This document shows, piece by piece, positions 58,539 through 64,000 of a stretch of 64,000 nt of DNA. Made by a program: the position numbers and the translations under genes. Positions within the stretch are counted from its first letter, which is position 1; every line of letters begins with the position of its first letter. The stretch lies in assembly GCF_000499845.2 (NCBI RefSeq), contig NC_023751.2, positions 6,587,835 through 6,651,834 on the forward strand. Direction: 5' to 3'. The notes below the pieces were generated by a model. The model was given only the letters and a program-made list of their open reading frames with translations, was not told the DNA's origin and ran no database searches. The stretch comes from Phaseolus vulgaris (taxonomy: Eukaryota; Streptophyta; Magnoliopsida; Fabales; Fabaceae).

Positions 58539-60198
58539 GAGAGAAATATATATTTAAAGAAAATTGTAAATGTTATTAATAATATATTTATTGTTACTGC
58601 TGTCATTGATGAGAAAATACTTCATGTAACAATATCTCTTTGACTTGCATTACTGATACAAAAACTATTTTATTGAAGAGAAGTTACATTTATTTGTCAC
58701 AGGTGTTATGTTTTTCTTGAGTCGGAATATACTAAAAATATTCTTCCATCTCTTTTTGTTTTAAAATAAAATAACAAATTATGTTTTTAATAAAATAACA
58801 TTTATCTCCTTCACTTTTCATTTTGATTATATATTTTTTATAAAATTACATTTTTCAAATTTTAATAAAATGGTAATTACACCATCTCCAATAATCATAA
58901 AGGACATTCTATTCCCTTATTTTTTTTAAATAAAAATGGTAATCATTGCCCTTAATTCTTTTATGAAAACTCCTACTTTTTATATTTTTAATAAAGTATC
59001 ACTCACCTCTATTATTTTATTTCAAAATAACATATTAACTAAAATTTGAGTACAAATTATATAAATTTAAAAGTAAATCTTTTAATATAAAAAAAAATAT
59101 TTTTTTTAAAAAAAATGAATAATTTAATTATAGAAAAACCACATCCATCCGACGTTTATATTTTTTATTGTTTTAATATAAATATTCATATTTCTTATGT
59201 TATTAATAAATAGTATAGATGTTCTTTGTTTTATTTATATTTATAGTTTTTTGCAATATATTTCATTTTTTATTAAAATTATATTTAAATATAATGATAA
59301 TTTAATATAGTTTATAACTATGTATTTATTAAAATATTTTTCAAAATTATATTTTTTCTAATTTCATAAAAAAATTATAATTGAGTGACAAGTTCTTGTA
59401 TATATTATTAATATAATAATTAAATTTCTCAAGTTTTTATAATTTTTTTAAAAATAAACATATTTTAAAACAGTAATTTGTTTAATTTTCATAATTTTTA
59501 TTTCTCATGCTTTAGTCAGTATGTTACTTTTAAAAAAACGATAGGTATCCGTTTACTAAAGACATAAAAGATATAAATGTCTTATAAACTTTGTTACACA
59601 ATTGTGATTAGCATTTAATAGGTATAAACTGTGATTATTTATAATTATATTTCTATTCATTTTATAAGAATTAGTTTTTATTGTTAAATCTAACTAATAT
59701 TACCTGTAACGAAATTTTATTTTCAATACAATCTTCTATTTACGGAATTTGAATTTAAAATCTTATGTAAAAAAATTAGAATGTGGTTTTATGTGGTGGC
59801 AAAAGTTGTGATTATTATGATAAGTGGAGGTGAGAATGTTAATAAGCAAGCATGTAAGTGATGAATGAGTGGGGAAGAGTAAGGGTTTAATATTTTTTTC
59901 ATTTTGTTAATTGCGAGGCAAGTGGCTTCATGCAAGTGGATACAACCTAATAAATCGTACTATTCAAGATTATCTTTCAGGATACCATCTCTATCACTTC
60001 ACCAGATTTTTATTAATTACTAATTACTAATTATTTGTTTTTGTTAATTATTGTACCAGGCTACGTATTTTTGTAATTTAGTAGTTTAATTTTAAAGCAC
60101 GGCGTGAAATGAAGCGTGAAACGGAAAGGGACCTATGTCTGTCTTTTCAACCAAATCATCACTGAGTTTGGATTTAAGAGACAAGCTGATAATGTAAT
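56853..60198. other. AT-rich intergenic DNA upstream of ACC1
   Basis: No gene is supported. There is a (TA)n microsatellite at 58506-58535 and AT-rich sequence with short open frames lacking motifs. The ACC1 promoter lies within the first several hundred bases. Confidence 0.4.
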
Positions 60199-60517
60199 AG
60201 TAGGATATTTTGGGTGGAAGTGTGATAATTTCAATAAAAAATTATGTAAAATTAAAGTAACAATGATATTAGAAATTTTTAGGTGAAAAATTCTTTTAAA
60301 TATAAGTAAAAAATCACCGACGAGAGAGTTAAAACTTCCACTATAAAGGTATTGAGAGTACAATGAATTCTTCTCAGTTAATAGATAAATAGTCCCAAAA
60401 CAAATTCTCTTATATGGGTTAAACACTTACACTCAAGAGAAGAATAAAGAGTATAGGAGAAGAGAGAGGAAGCAGTGTGTGTTGTTGTTTGTGGTGTATT
60501 ACATTGCTGGAAGGAAG

Positions 60518-60577
<60 letters not shown>

Positions 60578-60734
60578 TTTTAGGAGACAACAATAATAAA
60601 TACAATTAATGGTAATTAACCTCCCTTTGATGATAATTAATTGCAGTAAGAAACCTCTAATAGATTATAATTTAATTGTGGCAAGTAACCTACCAATTAT
60701 GTCAAGAAAACGGAAAAGTGAGTTATAACCCAGT
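60199..60734 (-). mobile_element. Diverged solo LTR of the window's copia family, reversed
   Basis: Read on the reverse strand it follows the copia LTR (11351-11897) from end to end. The beginning matches GGTTATAACTCACTTTTCCG against the LTR's GGTTATGACTCACCTTTACC. The middle has GTTGTCTCCTAAAACC and GACTTCCTTCCAGCAATG, then AACCCATATAAGAGAATTTG and TTTTAACTCTCTCGTCGGTG. The end has GAAATTATCACACTTCC and ATATCCTAC. No internal region or second LTR flanks it, so it is a solo LTR, probably made by LTR-LTR recombination long ago. It lacks most of the tandem 34-base units. Its TATA position is expanded into a microsatellite. No clean target duplication was found. Confidence 0.8.
60522..60574. repeat. 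(TA)n microsatellite at the TATA box of the solo LTR
   Basis: About 53 bases of uninterrupted TA replace the short TATATATA core found in the copia LTRs, directly next to the conserved AGTGACTTCCTTCC-type flank on one side and the GGTTTTAGGAGACAA flank on the other. Confidence 0.95.
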
Positions 60735-63700
60735 TTATAAACCCTAAACTCCTAAACTATATTTTTAATCATGTAAATTAATTCGAAGTCCTCAATTGAT
60801 AATCAACGTACAAGAGATTAAAAATATAGTTGTATGCACGGTTCATAGACAAAAAAAAATTTGAATATAAGGACTCATAAGTTGTATTCACGGTTATTTT
60901 GTTTTTTTTTTTAACTTGATTAGGATAATTGCTATTGAAATGGGTATTCATAACAATAAAATTTGTTGTTGTACAAAAAATATAGTAATTTGTATGGAAA
61001 AGAACTTTCTAAGGGGTATTTATTTGTATTTAAGATTATTGTTTTGACATTTTGAATGTAAACTAATATATAAGTTGAAAATATATTTGGATTTGGTATA
61101 TTATTAAATTGAATATTTAATCCCTATTGTTCAAAGCCATTATATAGACTTTTGTAGGTAATATTTAAATGATGAATTTCTTAACGTGAAAGTAGTAGCT
61201 ATGAAAATTATGTTGTAACATAATTTAGACTTACATATAATATAATAATAAATCAAAGATAATTAATAATATATATATATATATATAATTGTTTGAGTAA
61301 GGTATGAAATCCATTGGATAAGAGAGACGTATAACAAAAACACAGTTACTATATGGTAAGTACAATATAAATTTTGTGATTGAAAGAATTTGTGTAATAA
61401 TAAAGTTTGCTGTTGTATGAAGAATATAGTAATTTGTATAAAAAAGACTTTATGTTGAAAGTTATTATAGTTACATAATCACTAATGGGGTATTTATTCA
61501 TATGTAAAATTATTATTTGCGCATTTTGAATGTAACTAACATGGGTTGAAAACATTTTAGGATTTCGCATATTAATGGATTATGTACTTAATGTGCTAAG
61601 TTGAAATCCATAACATAATTAATGTGAAGGAAATTTCTAAAATTCATGGTTAGTTAAATATGTATATAATGAATGAAAGTACAAAACCGATAAAATTGAT
61701 ATTAGAAGGTGGTGTGAAAAGAAATAAGTAGAGTGTGGTTACAAGGCCATAATGAACTTTACAATTACTATAAATTTGTGTTGGGTAGTAGGGTGTTGTC
61801 TACTGTTTGGCTTTAAATGGTATTCGGTTTAGGTGTAATGTAGTGCAAGTTGCTTTTGTGTTGCAAGTCTTGTCCATGCAAAGATAGCTGAAGTTTGACA
61901 AAAGATTTAAGAACAAAGGTGGTGTGTAGGTTGGTGATTTTTTATTGGAGCAACTTCTGAGTCTGATTTAGTTGTTATTTGTTGAAAATTTGATTGATTA
62001 TGTTATTCATTTTCTTTTTTTCCTTTTTTGTTGGATTGAAAGGTGAAAAGCTTTGTTTAACTATTTTAATATATTGAAATTATGTTAATGTTTTGTACAA
62101 TAAATTGTTCTGTTTTTTTTTATAATGGATTTGGTATGTTGTATATGACATTACACTTAATCTAATTAATGTGGGATTCATATGACAGGTTATGTTATGG
62201 AAGTATTTATAATACTATTAGAACTAATAATATAAATGTTTAGAATATGATGGTCTGTAGTTATTTGTATTCAGCATTTGCACTGTGTTCGTGCAATACA
62301 AAATTTAGGGATCCGTTAAACAATTTCTTCAGACATTTGGGATATACACAAGACATTAACCTAAACATAATGAAACAAAGAAAAATGACAATATGCAGTC
62401 TATTTAATTATTTAATTAGGGTTGTACCACAATCTCTTTTGTACCAGTCGGTACCGGACGAGTCAGTCTCGAGTCTGGTAACTGATCAGCCGAGTTAAAT
62501 AACACTTCAAGTTGATTAACTGAAATATGTTACGAATATTCTCTAAGAATCACGATACATATCACTCAATAACTGATATTCGGCTCATCATGACAATGGT
62601 CCATAACCAACACTATAAATAAAATTCTTTATAAAGGTATAAGGTATGCTTTAATTAACTTTACAGAATATACTAAAATCATAGCACTCACTTCTAGCTC
62701 CTCTCTATATCCATAGATGTAGATCTTTCATACACAATGTTCACAAAAAAAAAAAGTTTGCAGGAGAAAAAAAAAACTAAAAAAATTCACACATGGTAAA
62801 AAAGGAGAAATTGACAATTTGAAAGTTTCTCTTCACATAAACAGTGATAGAAGTATCAAATGAAAAAAATCAATAAGAAACATATGTCGCTATAATAGTA
62901 ATGAATATTTTGAAAAAATAAATATATAAAATAACAAAAAAAAATCATGAAAAGAGACACGTCAACAAAATAATAATGAACATTTTAAGAATTTTTCCAT
63001 ATATTTTTTATTGTTATAGTTGACTTTGACACTAAAAATATATTTAACCTCAAAAATCTATGTAGTTAATCCATCATACTACAAAATGACGTGACGAATT
63101 ATCGTAATTGTGATGTCATTTGTTATTCTAATTCTAATGTCATTTGTTATTCTAATTCTAATAGTTGACATAAAAGATGAAGTAATACGCTTGAGAAACA
63201 AATTTAAAACTTAGATCCAAACTTTTTATTGGTGAAAAAAGAAATTTAAGGATAAAAACTACATTAAAAGTTTTTTTAAGAGGTATATAGATAACCTTTT
63301 TTGGGAATATTTATAAAAATAAAATAAATAAAATATTTTTTATAACTTATACACAAATTAAAATTATTTTTAATTAAGCTAATAAAAAATTCTATTAATT
63401 TCTGTATATATGTTAATTTAAGTTTTGTTTTGCTTGCTTTGAATTCTTTCAAAGGAGTTGATCCAAAAAAGAATAATGAGATCAATTTTAAATGTTTCAT
63501 GCATTACTATTTTTTTTTTCAAAAAAATACCAATAATTATTAATCATACATCATGCATTGGACCATTTGTGAAGATAACTTTACCTATTAAAAATATTTT
63601 TAAAATCATCCATTGATTATTTATATGCATAAATCAACAAAAATAAAACAAATTTCAGTAATAAGAAAGATTAAAATAAACCAATAAAAAATACTTTTTA

Positions 63701-64000
63701 GGGAAAAAATATGTCTAAAAAAAGTTATAGACAATTTTAAAGAATATATCAATATAAAAATTAATCCCGTTAATTAAATTATTATTTTTTTAATTTCAAT
63801 GACTTACTTAATTAAATATTATAAAAATAGTGTAAAAATATATATAAAGTGGAAAATGATGAGAAATTCTTGAGCGTTATATTATTAGAAGGGAAAATGA
63901 TAAGTTGACCATTCTTAGAGTTGTATACAATCTTTGATGTAATAGATTTAAAAATAAATATATATAGTAAAAAGTAAATTTGTAATTAAATAATATAAAA
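60735..64000. other. AT-rich intergenic DNA with diverged repeats
   Basis: No gene is recognised. Two diverged direct copies of a roughly 200-base segment lie at about 60950-61130 and 61390-61605, sharing ATATAGTAATTTGTAT and CATTTTGAATGTAA. A (TA)n tract is at 61269-61286. A GC-richer patch with partly palindromic GTCGGTACCGGAC at about 62449-62461 opens a stretch to about 62740 that could be a small LTR or TRIM-like repeat, without proof. A 24-base unit is repeated twice at 63113-63160. Confidence 0.4.

Noticed and set aside
1..64000. tRNA, rRNA, CRISPR, phage or bacterial operon signals
   Set aside because: No cloverleaf with A/B boxes, no rRNA-like blocks and no spaced direct-repeat array were seen. 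Spliced genes and plant retroelements show the DNA is plant nuclear. This was a visual scan, so a tRNAscan run could still find a small RNA gene.

Overview
This is nuclear DNA from a flowering plant. It is very AT-rich, its genes carry many GT-AG introns, and it is crowded with plant-type retrotransposons and DNA transposons. The protein sequences and repeat families fit a legume, probably of the bean/cowpea/soybean group. That assignment is inference from recalled similarity, because no database search was possible.

Three intact host genes can be built exon by exon, and all three keep an open frame through every splice junction. (1) A group 1 high-affinity sulfate transporter lies on the + strand (23926-27832, 13 coding exons, 661 codons). 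(2) An organelle-targeted tRNA-modification GTPase of the MnmE/TrmE family lies on the + strand (33808-37557, 8 exons, 545 codons). (3) A cytosolic homomeric acetyl-CoA carboxylase, ACC1, lies on the - strand (55673 down to 41600, 31 coding exons, 2260 codons). MnmE and ACC1 are convergent, and a Mutator-like element with about 280-base terminal inverted repeats sits between their 3' ends. The three genes do not form a pathway; they are ordinary neighbours.

The first 20 kb is a transposon graveyard. It holds several 5'-truncated LINE tails of related families: 1-490 (+), 1004-1541 (-) with a 14-base target-site duplication, about 4567-5215 (-), and 6983-7809 (+) with an 11-base duplication. 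It also holds two diverged copies of an LTR-like repeat beginning TGTAACATCC. One of these contains a non-autonomous CACTA transposon (8855-9919), which itself contains a miniature TRIM retrotransposon. A complete Ty1/copia element follows (11351-16599, TTTAA duplication), with a polyprotein broken by in-frame stops, and then a longer LINE with reverse transcriptase (16870-20250).

Between the sulfate transporter and MnmE lie a degenerate LINE remnant (about 30010-30760) and a MITE-like inverted-repeat element filled with short palindromes (32629-33031). Downstream of ACC1's 5' end the DNA is mostly featureless AT-rich sequence. The exception is a diverged, reversed solo LTR of the same copia family (60199-60734), whose TATA-box position has become a (TA)n microsatellite.

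I found no tRNA, rRNA, CRISPR or gene-cluster signal, and nothing that clearly amounts to a new biological system. The most interesting observations are the nested transposons, the palindrome-filled MITE, the MULE between the convergent genes, the TATA-box microsatellite expansion and a GC-AG intron in ACC1.
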